Positions 7,077-16,027 of a stretch of 18,483 nucleotides of DNA are shown piece by piece. Position numbers and translations under genes: made by a program. Each line of letters begins with the position of its first letter. Position 1 is the first letter of the stretch. Where the stretch lies: contig DIDB01000190.1 in assembly GCA_002417905.1 (NCBI GenBank), positions 1 to 18,483 of the forward strand, given 5' to 3'. The stretch is from Pseudomonadaceae bacterium UBA5811. Its GTDB lineage: Bacteria > Pseudomonadota > Gammaproteobacteria > Pseudomonadales > Pseudomonadaceae. Below the pieces are notes generated by a model. It searched no databases. It had not been told where the DNA came from and worked only from the letters and a program-made list of their open reading frames with translations.

Positions 7077-8182
7077 AAATCGTATTTTTATGCAAGCGCC
7101 ACTATATGGGTAAAGATGTCATCCGGGACCGTTACGGGCGGCTGTATGAAATTCCCTGGCATCTGTCCAGGGCTGGCCATCAAGTCCAGGCCTTATGCCT
7201 GGATTACCGGGGCCAGCAGAATTTCTGCCGCGCGGATGAAGCACTTCTTCACTGGTCCAGTCTGGCACTAAAAGACTGGAGGCTGCTGCAGCTGCCCGGT
7301 TATCCATACCGTTTGCTGAACCAGTTGCGGGGATTCCGGCCTGACGTGGTGCTGGCCGCCTCGGATATTCCCCATATCATTCTGGGAGCCTGGCTGGCCA
7401 GACGGTTGAAGATACCTCTGGCCGTGGACCTGTATGATAATTTTGAAAGCTTTGGCCAGGCCCGGCTGCCCGGTTTTGTTCCGGGTCTGCGCCGGGCAAT
7501 ACGCCAGGCAGCGCTGGTCACTACCACCAGCGCCGCGCTGGGGGATTTTATCCAGTCTGTCTGCCCGCCAGCCGGCAGGATTCTGCCCCTGCCAAGCAGC
7601 GTGGATACCCGCGTGTTTTACCCAATGAGCCGCCAGCAGTGCCGGAAACAGCTGGGTCTGCCCCTGCAGGCCCTGCTGGTGGGTACAGCAGGCAATCTGA
7701 CCAGGGAAAAGGGCATTGACACCCTGTATCAGGCCTGGATGCAATTGGCCACCCGGCAGCCAGATACCCATCTGGTACTGGCCGGTCCCCGGGATCCCCG
7801 CCTGCCCTTACCCTGTGGGCCAAGGGTTCACGATCTGGGCCTGCTGCCCCATGCCAGGGTGGCTGAACTGTTTGCTGCCCTTGATGTGGGCGTCATGTGT
7901 ATCCGTGATTCCGCCTTTGGTCATTACTGCTTTCCGCAAAAAGCTTACGAAATGCTGGCCTGTCAGTTACCGGTGGTTACTGCGAATATCGGTGCCATGG
8001 CAACGCTGTTTGCCGGACATTCCGAAAACCTGTATCAGCCCGGGGATGCCGGGCACCTGGCCCAACAGCTGGAGCACCAGCTGAAATACCCTTCCCTGCC
8101 CCCCATTCCGCTCTGCACCTGGCAGGAACTGGTCACGCAACTGGAACACCATTTACGCAACCTGCCAGCATTCTCCCCCTGA
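7073..8182 (+). CDS. GT4 family glycosyltransferase
   Basis: This 369-residue protein has the two-Rossmann GT-B layout. The N-terminal half opens with MKIVFLCKRHYMGKDV and includes the acceptor-side block YEIPWHLSRAGHQV. The C-terminal half has the GT4 hallmarks VGTAGNLTREKGIDTLYQAW near residues 202-221, LVLAGPRDPR, and KAYEMLACQLPVVTANIG, where the second glutamate of the E-x7-E motif is kept but the first is not obvious. It should transfer a sugar from a nucleotide donor to a lipid-linked glycan at the cytoplasmic face; neither donor nor acceptor can be read from sequence. Its start overlaps the glf stop (ATGA), indicating translational coupling. It converges with the next GT4 gene, whose stop lies 15 bases away. 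Confidence 0.88.
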   Translation: MKIVFLCKRHYMGKDVIRDRYGRLYEIPWHLSRAGHQVQALCLDYRGQQNFCRADEALLHWSSLALKDWRLLQLPGYPYRLLNQLRGFRPDVVLAASDIPHIILGAWLARRLKIPLAVDLYDNFESFGQARLPGFVPGLRRAIRQAALVTTTSAALGDFIQSVCPPAGRILPLPSSVDTRVFYPMSRQQCRKQLGLPLQALLVGTAGNLTREKGIDTLYQAWMQLATRQPDTHLVLAGPRDPRLPLPCGPRVHDLGLLPHARVAELFAALDVGVMCIRDSAFGHYCFPQKAYEMLACQLPVVTANIGAMATLFAGHSENLYQPGDAGHLAQQLEHQLKYPSLPPIPLCTWQELVTQLEHHLRNLPAFSP

Positions 8183-8197
8183 CGAAGCGGATCACCA

Positions 8198-9319
8198 TCA
8201 AATTTCCAGAGCCCTGGCAATTTGCCGGCCAAATGCCGGCCAGCCCAGCCGGGCCAAAGCAGGTCGGGCGGCCCGGACATCCAGGGGCTGTTCCAGCTGC
8301 TGCAATACCGCCTGGCTGAATGCGGCAAAATCTCCGGCGGGTATCAGGTAACCGGTAACACCGTCCTGCACGGCATCCACTACCCCGCCCACGGCGAAGG
8401 CCACGGTGGCGATACCCTGCACCGCCGCTTCAATAGCCACCATGCCAAAACCCTCCGGATCGCTCGGCCGGTCCTGTACCGGAAATACCTGCACGGCAGC
8501 ACTGCGCCAGGCGCAAGCCAGTTGCTGCTCTGAAACCTGACCCAGAAAGCGCAGGTTCCCGGCCACTCCGGCAGTGCGGGCGGCCTCCCGGATACTGTCT
8601 GGCGTCTGGATTTCCGCCTGCAGGGCCTGGTCTGGCACATCACCAATAACCACCAGCAATACTTCCGGCTGACAGGCCACGATGGCCGGCAATGCCTGGC
8701 TGACAAACTCCCGCAACCCCTTGCGGGCGGTCAGACGGCCCACAAACAGCAACAGCGGCCGGTTACCCAGCTGGTGCCGCTCACGGAATGCCCGAACCAG
8801 CAGCGGGTCGGGTACTGATAGTGGCAGGCTGACACCAGGTAAAACCACGCTGATCCGCCGGGCGGGAATACCGGCCCGCCGGGCCAGCCGGGCGGTGGCG
8901 TGGCGGTTGACGAAGACCTGATCCAGCCGGCGCAGGGCCGGAAGCCATAGCAGCCGGTACAACGGGTGCCTGACCGCAATATCCAGTCCGTGCAGATAGG
9001 CTACAGCCCGGGCACCGCAGCAGCGGGCCGCCAGCAGGGCCACAGGCGCAGTCAGCCCGCTGCCAGCCAGCACAATACCGGGCCGCCAGCGCCTGGCCAG
9101 CTGCCAGGCCCGGTGTGCTGTCAGCCCCAGAAAGCGGCCCAGGGGCCGCAGCGGCACCTCGGTAGCCCGGACCCCAGCCGGCGCAAGACGGGCCGCCCCC
9201 TGCGGGCCGATGATCTGCACGTCGGCCCGACGGGACAACTCGTCAGCCAGATGCCAGTTCAGGCGCTCCATGCCTCCGGTCAGCGGCGGCAGGTTGCGGG
9301 TGATTATCAGGATGCGCAT
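8198..9319 (-). CDS. GT4 family glycosyltransferase
   Basis: This 373-residue GT-B enzyme begins MRILIITRNLPPLTGGMERLNWHL, the typical N-terminus of GT4 transferases with the glycine-rich acceptor loop. It has LLLFVGRLTARKGLREFV in the second domain and a full E-x7-E motif in DPEGFGMVAIEA followed by G-I-A-T-V-A-F-A-V-G-G. It probably adds one sugar to the glycan made by this locus; the specificity is unknown. I chose ATG 9319 because GGAG lies nine bases upstream and the domain starts there. An alternative ATG at 9334 adds five residues and overlaps the stop of the dehydrogenase gene by one base (TGATG). Either way it is coupled to the upstream dehydrogenase gene on the same strand. Confidence 0.87.
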   Translation of the reverse strand: MRILIITRNLPPLTGGMERLNWHLADELSRRADVQIIGPQGAARLAPAGVRATEVPLRPLGRFLGLTAHRAWQLARRWRPGIVLAGSGLTAPVALLAARCCGARAVAYLHGLDIAVRHPLYRLLWLPALRRLDQVFVNRHATARLARRAGIPARRISVVLPGVSLPLSVPDPLLVRAFRERHQLGNRPLLLFVGRLTARKGLREFVSQALPAIVACQPEVLLVVIGDVPDQALQAEIQTPDSIREAARTAGVAGNLRFLGQVSEQQLACAWRSAAVQVFPVQDRPSDPEGFGMVAIEAAVQGIATVAFAVGGVVDAVQDGVTGYLIPAGDFAAFSQAVLQQLEQPLDVRAARPALARLGWPAFGRQIARALEI

Positions 9320-9333
9320 GGCGGCAGTCTCCA

Positions 9334-10650
9334 TCAGGCCCGTACCACATTGGGCTGGTTGCCCAGCCGGCCCCGGGTGTCCACAATCAGCCGGGCCTCA
9401 CGGGCAATCAGGGCATAGTCAAAGCGGTCATGGTCCGTAGCCAGCACCAGACAGTCGTAAACCGGCAGACTGCTTTCAGTCAGGGCCACAGACTGCAGGT
9501 CAAAATGGTAATCACGCTTGTGCGGAAAAACCGGCACATGGGGGTCGGAATAATCCACACAGGCCCCTTTTTCCAGCAACAGGCTGATGATCTCCACCGC
9601 CGGTGACTCCCGGGTGTCATCAATATTTCTCTTGTAGGCCAGTCCCAGCACCAGAATCCGGCTGCCCTTGAGGGCCTGCCCCCGGTTATTCAGGGCCTCA
9701 CCAACCTTTTCCACCACCCAGCGCGGCATATAGTGATTAATTTCGCCTGCCAGTTCGATAAAACGGGTATTGATGCCATATTCACGGGCTTTCCAGGTCA
9801 GGTAGAACGGATCAATGGGGATGCAGTGTCCTCCCAGCCCAGGCCCGGGATAGTAGGGAACAAAGCCGAATGGCTTGGTGGCGGCCGCCCGGATTACTTC
9901 GTGAATATCGATGCCCATCCGGTCGGCCACGATTTTCATCTCATTGACCAGCCCGATATTGACGGCCCGGTGGATGTTTTCCAGCAGCTTGGCCATTTCA
10001 GCGACTTTCGGACTGCTGACGGGCACCATCTGCCGGATGGCCAGTGCATAAACAGACTGGCCCAGTGCCAGACATACCGGGGTCAGACCACCAATGACCT
10101 TGGGAATATCCCGGGTACCATAGTCGGGATTGCCAGGGTCTTCGCGCTCGGGAGAAAACACCAGCGCGCAGTTCTGCCCCGGCACAAAGCCCCTGCCAGC
10201 CAGCATGGGCCGCAAAACTTCCTCCGTCGTACCCGGCCAGGTGGTGCTCTCCAGACTCAGCAATTGGCCTGACCGAAACCAGGGCAGCAAGGCATCAAGA
10301 GTATCCTGCACAAAGCTCAGGTCAGGCTCACGGTAGCGGTTCAGGGGGGTTGGCACACAGATGATCAGGGCATCCGCCTCTGCCGTGCGGGCAAAATCCG
10401 TGGTGGCCACAAAACCCTGCGCTCTGGCCTGTTGCAGCTGAACGGGCAGAATCCGCTCAATATAGCTTTCCCCGGCCTCCAGTTGCCGGACCTTGTCCGC
10501 ATCGATATCAAATCCGATGACCCGGATACCCTCCTCAGCAAAACGCAGCGCCAGGGGCAGGCCGACATAACCCAGCCCATAAACACCTACCACCAGGGTT
10601 TTCCGGGCAATTTTTTCACGCAGGGCAGCCAGTGAATCAATCTGTTGCAT
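9334..10650 (-). CDS. wbpA: UDP-sugar 6-dehydrogenase, probably UDP-N-acetylglucosamine 6-dehydrogenase (WbpA-like)
   Basis: The 438-residue protein belongs to the UDP-glucose/GDP-mannose dehydrogenase family, which oxidises C6 of a nucleotide sugar to the uronic acid with two NAD+. It shows the NAD-binding [11 protein letters not shown] at about residues 24-34, SPERED in the substrate region, and the catalytic cysteine in [20 protein letters not shown] (Cys276). The wording of this active-site block resembles WbpA of P. aeruginosa more than UDP-glucose or UDP-ManNAc enzymes, so UDP-GlcNAcA is the likely product; the substrate assignment is inference. ATG 10650 is preferred over an in-frame TTG at 10668. 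None of the follow-on wbpB/E/D-type genes is in the window. It heads an operon with the GT4 gene downstream and is divergent from the GST gene. Confidence 0.88.
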   Translation of the reverse strand: MQQIDSLAALREKIARKTLVVGVYGLGYVGLPLALRFAEEGIRVIGFDIDADKVRQLEAGESYIERILPVQLQQARAQGFVATTDFARTAEADALIICVPTPLNRYREPDLSFVQDTLDALLPWFRSGQLLSLESTTWPGTTEEVLRPMLAGRGFVPGQNCALVFSPEREDPGNPDYGTRDIPKVIGGLTPVCLALGQSVYALAIRQMVPVSSPKVAEMAKLLENIHRAVNIGLVNEMKIVADRMGIDIHEVIRAAATKPFGFVPYYPGPGLGGHCIPIDPFYLTWKAREYGINTRFIELAGEINHYMPRWVVEKVGEALNNRGQALKGSRILVLGLAYKRNIDDTRESPAVEIISLLLEKGACVDYSDPHVPVFPHKRDYHFDLQSVALTESSLPVYDCLVLATDHDRFDYALIAREARLIVDTRGRLGNQPNVVRA

Positions 10651-10770
10651 GGGGAAACGCCTTATCAACTCCGCCAGAGGCTTTATTATCAGGCATCAGC
10701 AGACAGACAACCCTCTTATTTCAGATTCTGGCCAGCAGCCGGATGTTCCGCATACTGTTTCCAGCCTCAC

Positions 10771-10775
10771 AGGAG
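10771..10775 (+). promoter_or_regulatory. Ribosome binding site deciding the TTG start of the GST gene
   Basis: AGGAG lies eight bases before TTG 10784. No in-frame ATG exists at the family-conserved N-terminus, and the far upstream ATG at 10649 would add a non-conserved extension and overlap the start of the divergent dehydrogenase gene. Confidence 0.65.
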
Positions 10776-10783
10776 ATACCACG

Positions 10784-11389
10784 TTGAAACTTTATTACAG
10801 CCCCGGTGCCTGCTCACTATCGCCCCATATCATTCTGCATGAGGCTGGCATACCCCATGAGCGGGTGCTGGTCAATCTCAGGACCCGCCAGCTGGAGGAC
10901 GGTCGCGACTTCTGCCTGATCAATCCACTGGGCTATGTACCGGTGCTGGAGCTGGACGATGGCCGCCGCCTGGTAGAAGGGCCCGCCATTGACCAGTATC
11001 TGGCAGATCAGGTACCGGACAGGCAGCTGGTTCCCGCCAATGGCACTTTTGAGCGCTATCAGGTGCAGGGCTGGCTGAATTTTATTGCCACGGAGCTGCA
11101 TAAAAACTTCAGCCCGCTGTTCCGGCCCGGCACCAGCGAGGAGGCCAAGGCCACGGCCCGCAGCCAGCTGGAAGGCCGGTTCCGCTTTATTGAGGAGCAG
11201 CTGGCCCGGCAGGACTATCTGGCCGGTGCCTTCAGCATTGCAGATATCTATCTGTTTGTAGTCTGCCGCTGGATGGACCATGTGGGCCTGCCGCTGGCCG
11301 CCTGGCCCGCACTGCAGGCTCACCATCAGCGCCTGGCCAGCCGTCCGGCTGTTCAGGCCGCATTGCAGGCCGAAAATCTGAAGCAGTAA
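10784..11389 (+). CDS. gstA: Glutathione S-transferase, beta class (GstA-like)
   Basis: Starting at TTG 10784 the product is 201 residues, the length of E. coli GstA, and reads (M)KLYYSPGACSLSPHI at the N-terminus, with the Cys10 that marks beta-class enzymes. The thioredoxin-like glutathione-binding half includes NPLGYVPVLELDDG and the (E/V)GPAIDQYLAD block. The helical half has WLNFIATELHKNFSPLFRP, close to the E. coli sequence as I recall it, and the N-capping SIADIYLF motif. It conjugates or reduces electrophiles with glutathione in the cytoplasm. The start choice rests on family length and the AGGAG site. It is not an obvious part of glycan synthesis; it is divergent from the dehydrogenase gene with a 133-base gap that holds promoter-like A+T-rich patches but no convincing pair of hexamers for this gene. 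Confidence 0.93.
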   Translation: MKLYYSPGACSLSPHIILHEAGIPHERVLVNLRTRQLEDGRDFCLINPLGYVPVLELDDGRRLVEGPAIDQYLADQVPDRQLVPANGTFERYQVQGWLNFIATELHKNFSPLFRPGTSEEAKATARSQLEGRFRFIEEQLARQDYLAGAFSIADIYLFVVCRWMDHVGLPLAAWPALQAHHQRLASRPAVQAALQAENLKQ

Positions 11390-11748
11390 TCACCTGCCCT
11401 GCCCGGCAGACCGGAACGCAGGATGACCGGGCCGGGGCACTCATGTAGCCCTCAATGCGCCATATTGATGCGCAGGAGTGCTCTAAAACAGCACCTGTTT
11501 AAGACGGTCAGCGGGGTGGCCATGGAATTTCAGGGCAACCTGTCTGTCTTTTTTCGTACATACGGGCCAGCGAGCCTGTTTCTTGCACGGCTCCTGCCAC
11601 CGGAGTTTCGGAGGGAAACAGGCCCGCGACCATGGGGCAGTAACGGCCCTGGCCCGGGGTTTGCCATGTTCGCTTAACCCGGGAATGCCGTAATCCGGTT
11701 TGCGACCCGCCGGACTTTTCCGGTACATCATTTATGGAGCCTCTGTAC
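11390..11748. other. 359-base gap with several inverted repeats, no convincing gene
   Basis: No reading frame here looks like a protein; an 84-codon frame at 11423-11677 has no recognisable features. The stretch contains TGCGC/GCGCA arms near 11456-11473, GTGCT/AGCAC arms near 11478-11494, a short CAGG-GCAA-CCTG hairpin at 11531-11542 followed by a T-rich tract, and the 9-base arms described separately at 11574-11623. A CCGGA/TCCGG hairpin at about 11710-11723 lies just before the PsiE gene. These could be terminator, leader or small-RNA structure; none matches a class I know. Confidence 0.35.
11574..11623 (+). repeat. Perfect 9-base inverted repeat enclosing a 32-base, partly self-complementary loop
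   Basis: GCCTGTTTC at 11574-11582 pairs perfectly with GAAACAGGC at 11615-11623. Inside, CTCC (11591-11594) can pair with GGAG (11602-11605). It lies about 125 bases upstream of the PsiE-family gene, so it could be part of its leader or an independent small RNA. It is not followed by a T-run, so it is not a classical terminator. The strand is nominal. Confidence 0.4.
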
Positions 11749-12237
11749 ATGCAACCTCAATGGATCAAAGACCTGCACCAGCATCTTAATACCCGGGCGG
11801 ACAGCTGCGGGGCCATGCTGGTCGATATCTTTCATTACCTGGCCCTGTTTGGCATCGGCGCCATTACCGCCTGGGCCGCCGTTGCGACATTCTTTGAAAT
11901 CATCGTTGCCGGTGCGCCAACCATTGACCATATCCTGCTGCTGTTTATCTATCTGGAGCTGGGTGCCATGGTTGGCATCTACTTCAAGACCAAGCACATG
12001 CCGGTGCGCTTTCTGGTGTATGTGGCCATTACCGCCCTGACCCGGATGATGATTGGCGATATCCAGCATGACCATAACCCGGATATGGGGATCATTATGA
12101 TCAGTGGCGCCATCCTGCTGCTGTCGGTGGCCACCCTGATTATCCGTTATGGCTCATGGCGCTTTCCGTCCAGCCCGTCCGGAGCAGGTGAAGTGGACCT
12201 GCAGAAAAAGACCGGCCGCAGCGTGGACAGCGACTGA
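11749..12237 (+). CDS. psiE: PsiE family (phosphate-starvation-inducible) inner-membrane protein
   Basis: The protein (162 residues from ATG 11749) has about four membrane segments: HYLALFGIGAITAWAAVATFF, the IDHILLLFIYLELGAMVGIY stretch, VRFLVYVAITALTRMMIG and IIMISGAILLLSVATLII. The core L-F-I-Y-L-E-L-G-A-M-V-G-I-Y-F-K-T followed by P-V-R-F-L and A-I-T-A-L-T-R is the PsiE signature. E. coli PsiE is induced by phosphate limitation, but its biochemical role is not known. ATG 11749 has TGGAG nine bases upstream; ATG 11734 would add five residues but has no clear binding site. I found no convincing Pho box in the upstream gap, so phosphate control is not supported here. It converges with cysNC. 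Confidence 0.88.
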   Translation: MQPQWIKDLHQHLNTRADSCGAMLVDIFHYLALFGIGAITAWAAVATFFEIIVAGAPTIDHILLLFIYLELGAMVGIYFKTKHMPVRFLVYVAITALTRMMIGDIQHDHNPDMGIIMISGAILLLSVATLIIRYGSWRFPSSPSGAGEVDLQKKTGRSVDSD

Positions 12238-12276
12238 CGCCGGCCCTCCTGCAATACCCTGCCTTGCCTGGATAAT

Positions 12277-12304
12277 AAAAAAGGGGCGCCCCGGGGCGCC
12301 CCTT
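12277..12304 (-). terminator. Rho-independent terminator of the cysD-cysNC operon
   Basis: A 24-base palindrome at 12281-12304 (arms AAGGGGCGCCCC / GGGGCGCCCCTT) forms a very stable G+C hairpin. Read on the minus strand it is followed by TTTTTTATTAT, starting within 12282 and running to about 12272, 21 bases past the cysNC stop: a textbook terminator. On the plus strand the tail is only TTCCT, so it would act more weakly for the PsiE gene that ends at 12237. Confidence 0.85.
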
Positions 12305-12324
12305 CCTGCTCCGGCAAAGACGGC

Positions 12325-14166
12325 TCAGAAAATACCCCGCTGACGCAGCAGAACCAGCACAGCCTGCACGCTGTCCTCAAGGCTCTGGCTATCCGTATCA
12401 ATCAGCAGATCTGCTGCTACAGGGGCTTCATAGACCGGGCTAGCCTGACCTGCAGCATATAACCCGCGTGGATCACGGGCATGGCAGGTCCTGGCCGAGG
12501 CCTGCAGCTGGATGGTCAGCAGCTGCTCCGCACCGATCCGGGCCGCCGCCTGCTCCCGGCCGGCTGCCTCCCCGGCTTCAAAGGCCGCCAGGGCAATCAG
12601 CCCGGCACCGTTCAGGGCTCTAGCCATGCCGGCCGCCTGTGGCCAGCCGGTGCCCGCCGGCTGGTTCTGGGCATCCAGCACATAAACGGCCCGGCCCCGG
12701 TTAAACAGCCAGCGCTCCAGCGCATAGGCCAGAGTGCTTTTGCCTGTACCAGAAACCCCGGTGAACAGCAGGGTCACGGCCTGCTGGCCAAAACGGGCCG
12801 CCCGTTCTTCCGGAGTCACATGGGCCAGCTGGCCGTGGGGGCCCTGGCCATGGGGCCGGGGCGTGGCGATAATCATCCCGGCAGCCACTGTGGCATTGCT
12901 CAGCCGGTCAATCAGGATAAACGCACCGGTGGTACGGTTTTCCGCATAGCCATCCAGCGCCAGCGGCGCATCCAGACTGACGCTGACCCGGGCAATGCCA
13001 TTCAGCGCCAGCTCGCTGGCCGGCTTCTCCTCCAGGGTATTGACGTCCACCTGGTAGCAGATCGCGGCAATATTGCCCGGTACATAACTGGTCGCCCGCT
13101 TCAGGTCATACTTTTTGCCGGGACGCAGTGGCTCTTCGGCCATCCAGACCAGCATGGCATCAAAACTGTCCGTGACCTGGGGCCGGCTGTCGGCATGCAC
13201 CAGCATGTCCCCCCGGGACACGTCAATTTCATCCTCCAGCGTCAGCGTAATGGCCTCCCCCGGCCCGGCCTGCTCCCGTTCGCCATCATAGGTGACGATG
13301 GAGCGCACCCGGCTGGTTTTGCCGGAAGGCAGGGCCACGATCTCATCACCCTGGCGCAGAATGCCACTGGACAGGGTGCCGGCGAAGCCCCGGAAGTCCA
13401 GGTTGGGCCGGTTGACATACTGCACCGGGAAACGCAGGTCGGTCAGGTTACGGTCAGCGGCAATTTCCACGGTTTCAAGAATTTCCATCAGTGACTGGCC
13501 GCTGTACCAGGGCATGCTGTCGCTGCGGCTGACCACGTTGTCGCCCTTGAGGGCTGACATGGGCACAAAGTGCAGGCTGGCCGGAACCATGCCAATCTGC
13601 CCGGCAAAGGCCAGATAATCCATGCGGATCTGCTCGAACACCGCCGGGTCAAAGCCCTTCAGGTCCATCTTGTTGATGGCAACCACAATATGCCGGATGC
13701 CCAGCAGTGAGGCGATGTAGCTGTGCCGGCGGGTCTGGGTCTGTACGCCGTGGCGGGCATCAATCAGGATGATCGCCAGATCGCAGGTGGAGGCACCAGT
13801 GGCCATATTGCGGGTGTACTGCTCATGACCGGGGGTATCGGCAATGATGAATTTGCGTTTTTCGGTGGAAAAATAGCGGTAGGCCACATCAATGGTGATG
13901 CCCTGTTCGCGCTCGGCCTGCAGGCCATCCACCAGCAGGGCCAGATCCACCTCATCTCCGGTGGTGCCCACTTTTTTCGAATCGCGGGTAATGGCCTCCA
14001 GATGATCCTCATAGATCATCCTGGAGTCATGCAGCAGGCGGCCGATCAGGGTGCTTTTGCCGTCGTCCACATTGCCGCAGGTCAGAAAGCGCAGCAGCTC
14101 CTTGCGCTCGTGCTGGGCCAGGTAAGCGAGAATATCCCCGCTGATCAGTTCGGATTGATGCGACAT
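12325..14166 (-). CDS. cysNC: Sulfate adenylyltransferase subunit 1 fused to a (degenerate) adenylylsulfate kinase domain, CysNC
   Basis: The N-terminal ~440 residues are CysN, the GTPase that drives ATP sulfurylase with CysD: G1 GNVDDGKST at 31-39, [14 protein letters not shown] around 86-99, G3 DTPGHEQY at 110-117 and G4 NKMD at 165-168, then the EF-Tu-like beta-barrel domains. The remaining ~150 residues are the CysC (APS kinase) domain with an intact P-loop GVSGTGKST at 470-478. However the usual APS-binding motif after strand two, D-G-x-N-x-R, is here DAQNQP at 498-503; the following R-rich E-N-x-x-R region is shortened and lost; and the F-P-Y substrate block is reduced to ASPVYEAP. Sulfate activation to APS should work; PAPS formation is doubtful. 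Length 613 is about 20 less than the Pseudomonas protein as I recall it. It lies 12 bases after cysD. Confidence 0.95.
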   Translation of the reverse strand: MSHQSELISGDILAYLAQHERKELLRFLTCGNVDDGKSTLIGRLLHDSRMIYEDHLEAITRDSKKVGTTGDEVDLALLVDGLQAEREQGITIDVAYRYFSTEKRKFIIADTPGHEQYTRNMATGASTCDLAIILIDARHGVQTQTRRHSYIASLLGIRHIVVAINKMDLKGFDPAVFEQIRMDYLAFAGQIGMVPASLHFVPMSALKGDNVVSRSDSMPWYSGQSLMEILETVEIAADRNLTDLRFPVQYVNRPNLDFRGFAGTLSSGILRQGDEIVALPSGKTSRVRSIVTYDGEREQAGPGEAITLTLEDEIDVSRGDMLVHADSRPQVTDSFDAMLVWMAEEPLRPGKKYDLKRATSYVPGNIAAICYQVDVNTLEEKPASELALNGIARVSVSLDAPLALDGYAENRTTGAFILIDRLSNATVAAGMIIATPRPHGQGPHGQLAHVTPEERAARFGQQAVTLLFTGVSGTGKSTLAYALERWLFNRGRAVYVLDAQNQPAGTGWPQAAGMARALNGAGLIALAAFEAGEAAGREQAAARIGAEQLLTIQLQASARTCHARDPRGLYAAGQASPVYEAPVAADLLIDTDSQSLEDSVQAVLVLLRQRGIF

Positions 14167-14178
14167 GATGGGTAAACC

Positions 14179-15096
14179 TTAGAAGTAGCCCTGACGTTTC
14201 TTTTCTTCCATTGACCCGGCACCATCATGGTCAATGACCCGGCCCTGGCGTTCGGAGGTCCGGGTCAGGAGCATTTCCTGGATGATGTCCGGCAATGTGG
14301 TGGCCGTGGACTCCACCGCGCCGGTCAGCGGGTAGCAGCCCAGGGTCCGGAACCGCACCATTTTTTTCTGGATGCGGGCCCTCTCCTCCGAGCTGAGATG
14401 CTCAAGAATACGCTCATCATCAATCATGATCAGCGTGCCGTTTTTCTCGATGACGTCCCGCTCGGCCGCAAAATACAGTGGCACAATGGGAATCTGTTCC
14501 AGATAGATGTACTGCCAGATATCCAGCTCGGTCCAGTTGGACAGCGGAAAGACCCGGATCGACTCGCCCTTTTTGACCTTGCCGTTATAGAGGTTCCACA
14601 GCTCGGGCCGCTGGTTTTTCGGATCCCAGCGATGCTTGCTGTCACGGAAGGAGTACACCCGCTCCTTGGCCCGGGACTTTTCTTCGTCGCGCCGCGCCCC
14701 GCCAAACGCGGCATCAAAGCCGTACTTGTCCAGCGCCTGCTTGAGGCCCTCGGTCTTCATGATGTCAGTATGCTTGGCGCTACCGTGGGTAAAGGGGTTA
14801 ATGCCCTGGGCCTCACCCTCCGGATTGACATGGATAATCAGGTCCAGGTCCATTTCCTTCACCATCTGGTCGCGGAAACGGTACATTTCCTGGAACTTCC
14901 ACCGGGTATCCACATGCATGACCGGGAATGGCAGCCGGCCCGGGAAAAAGGCCTTGCGGGCCAGATGCAGCATCACCGCCGAATCCTTTCCGATGGAGTA
15001 CAGCATGACCGGGTTGGCAAACTCGGCAGCCACTTCACGGATGATGTGGATGCTTTCCGCCTCCAGCTGTTTCAGGTGCGTCAGTTTTTCAAGCAT
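14179..15096 (-). CDS. cysD: Sulfate adenylyltransferase subunit 2 (CysD)
   Basis: This 305-residue protein is the catalytic subunit of the heterodimeric ATP sulfurylase, making APS from ATP and sulfate in assimilation. It is an adenine-nucleotide alpha-hydrolase fold protein with the PP-loop [12 protein letters not shown] at 34-45, the [16 protein letters not shown] block, [38 protein letters not shown] and the C-terminal [14 protein letters not shown], all typical and complete. The start ATG 15096 has a partial GTGAG site upstream. cysNC follows after 12 bases, so the two are co-transcribed. A 133-base gap separates it from the upstream nif3-like gene and should hold its own promoter; I could not identify a clear hexamer pair or activator site there. 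Confidence 0.98.
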   Translation of the reverse strand: MLEKLTHLKQLEAESIHIIREVAAEFANPVMLYSIGKDSAVMLHLARKAFFPGRLPFPVMHVDTRWKFQEMYRFRDQMVKEMDLDLIIHVNPEGEAQGINPFTHGSAKHTDIMKTEGLKQALDKYGFDAAFGGARRDEEKSRAKERVYSFRDSKHRWDPKNQRPELWNLYNGKVKKGESIRVFPLSNWTELDIWQYIYLEQIPIVPLYFAAERDVIEKNGTLIMIDDERILEHLSSEERARIQKKMVRFRTLGCYPLTGAVESTATTLPDIIQEMLLTRTSERQGRVIDHDGAGSMEEKKRQGYF

Positions 15097-15229
15097 AGCG
15101 ACTCACGACAGACAAGAAAGGGCCTGCTGGCCTGGATGCGGCGGATGGTAACATGGCCCTGCCTACCGCCTGGCCGTGCAACATAGACCGAAAAAGCCTA
15201 AGCATATTCAGCCGGCATGGCCCGGGTGG

Positions 15230-15988
15230 CTAGACAGGCACCGGGCAATCGATGAAATGGTGCTCCACGCCAAAATGCTCCGCCAAATAGCGGCCCAGAG
15301 CCTGCACGCCGTAGCGTTCAGTGGCATGGTGCCCGGCGGCCAGAAAGGTCAGGCCGGTTTCCCGGGCAATGTGCACCGTCTGCTCGGAAACCTCGCCGGT
15401 CAGGTAGGCATCCACCCCCATGGCCAGCGCCTGGCTGATCTGTCCCTGGGCAGCCCCCGTGCACCAGGCAATGCGCTGTACCGGACGGCTGCCAGCAACC
15501 AGCAACGCCTCATGATCCAGCATCTGGCTGACATGCTGCTGCAGCGCCACCGGGCTGAGCGGCTGCTCCAGGTGGCCCACCAGTCCCACCGACTTCGGGT
15601 TGCCCGGCTCCAGCGGGCCGTCAATACCAAACCCCAGCAGCCGGGCCAGCTGTACGTTATTACCCACCTCAGGATGCATATCCAGCGGCAGGTGATAGGC
15701 CAGCAGGCTGATGTCATGGCCCAGCAGGGTCTTCAGCCGGTGCTGGCGGATACCAGTCACACAGGGATCCTCACCCTTCCAGAAATAGCCGTGATGCACC
15801 AGGAGCAGATCGGCGCCCGCTTCAACCGCCGCATCCAGCAGGGCCTGACTGGCCGTGACACCGCTAATGATCCGCTGTACCACGGGGCGGCCCTGGACCT
15901 GCAGGCCATTGGGGCAATAGTCGGCAATCCGGGCACTGCCCAGATAACGGCTGGCTTCTTCCACCAGTGAGGACAGCAATACCTGCAT
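15230..15988 (-). CDS. Nif3-like dinuclear metal centre hexameric protein (YbgI family)
   Basis: The 252-residue protein has the family's metal-binding motifs: the LLLVHHGYFWKGEDP segment near residues 61-75, the YHLPLDMHPEVGNN segment around 97-110 and the closing GHHATERYGVQALG near 219-232. NIF3/YbgI proteins form ring-shaped hexamers with a two-metal site; E. coli YbgI has been linked to GTP cyclohydrolase-like or related nucleotide chemistry, but the in vivo role is not settled. ATG 15988 has AAGG upstream and the conserved N-terminus begins immediately. It is divergent from algW with a short gap and upstream of cysD on the same strand, the same neighbourhood as in pseudomonads. Confidence 0.93.
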   Translation of the reverse strand: MQVLLSSLVEEASRYLGSARIADYCPNGLQVQGRPVVQRIISGVTASQALLDAAVEAGADLLLVHHGYFWKGEDPCVTGIRQHRLKTLLGHDISLLAYHLPLDMHPEVGNNVQLARLLGFGIDGPLEPGNPKSVGLVGHLEQPLSPVALQQHVSQMLDHEALLVAGSRPVQRIAWCTGAAQGQISQALAMGVDAYLTGEVSEQTVHIARETGLTFLAAGHHATERYGVQALGRYLAEHFGVEHHFIDCPVPV

Positions 15989-16027
15989 ATTCGGACCTTT
16001 TTTATGTCATCCTGCTTCAGATAAAAC

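Noticed and set aside
10649..10783. 45-residue N-terminal extension of the GST from ATG 10649
   Set aside because: The extension is unlike any GST, overlaps the divergent dehydrogenase start, and the TTG start with AGGAG gives the exact family length.
11536..11562. CTGTC-containing stretch as a Pho box before the PsiE gene
   Set aside because: Only the first half resembles the consensus; the second repeat is missing and the distance to the gene is about 190 bases.
11423..11677. 84-codon plus-strand frame between the GST and PsiE genes
   Set aside because: No good ribosome binding site, no recognisable domain, and it overlaps the inverted repeats; better explained as non-coding.
12481..13494. 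Long plus-strand open frame opposite cysNC
   Set aside because: It is the antisense shadow of a clearly conserved gene in G+C-rich DNA and shows no domain.
14227..15186. 319-codon plus-strand open frame opposite cysD
   Set aside because: Antisense shadow of cysD; composition reflects the reverse complement of conserved codons.
15097..15229. Promoter or CysB site upstream of cysD
   Set aside because: A promoter is expected here, but no hexamer pair with acceptable spacing or recognisable operator could be picked with confidence.
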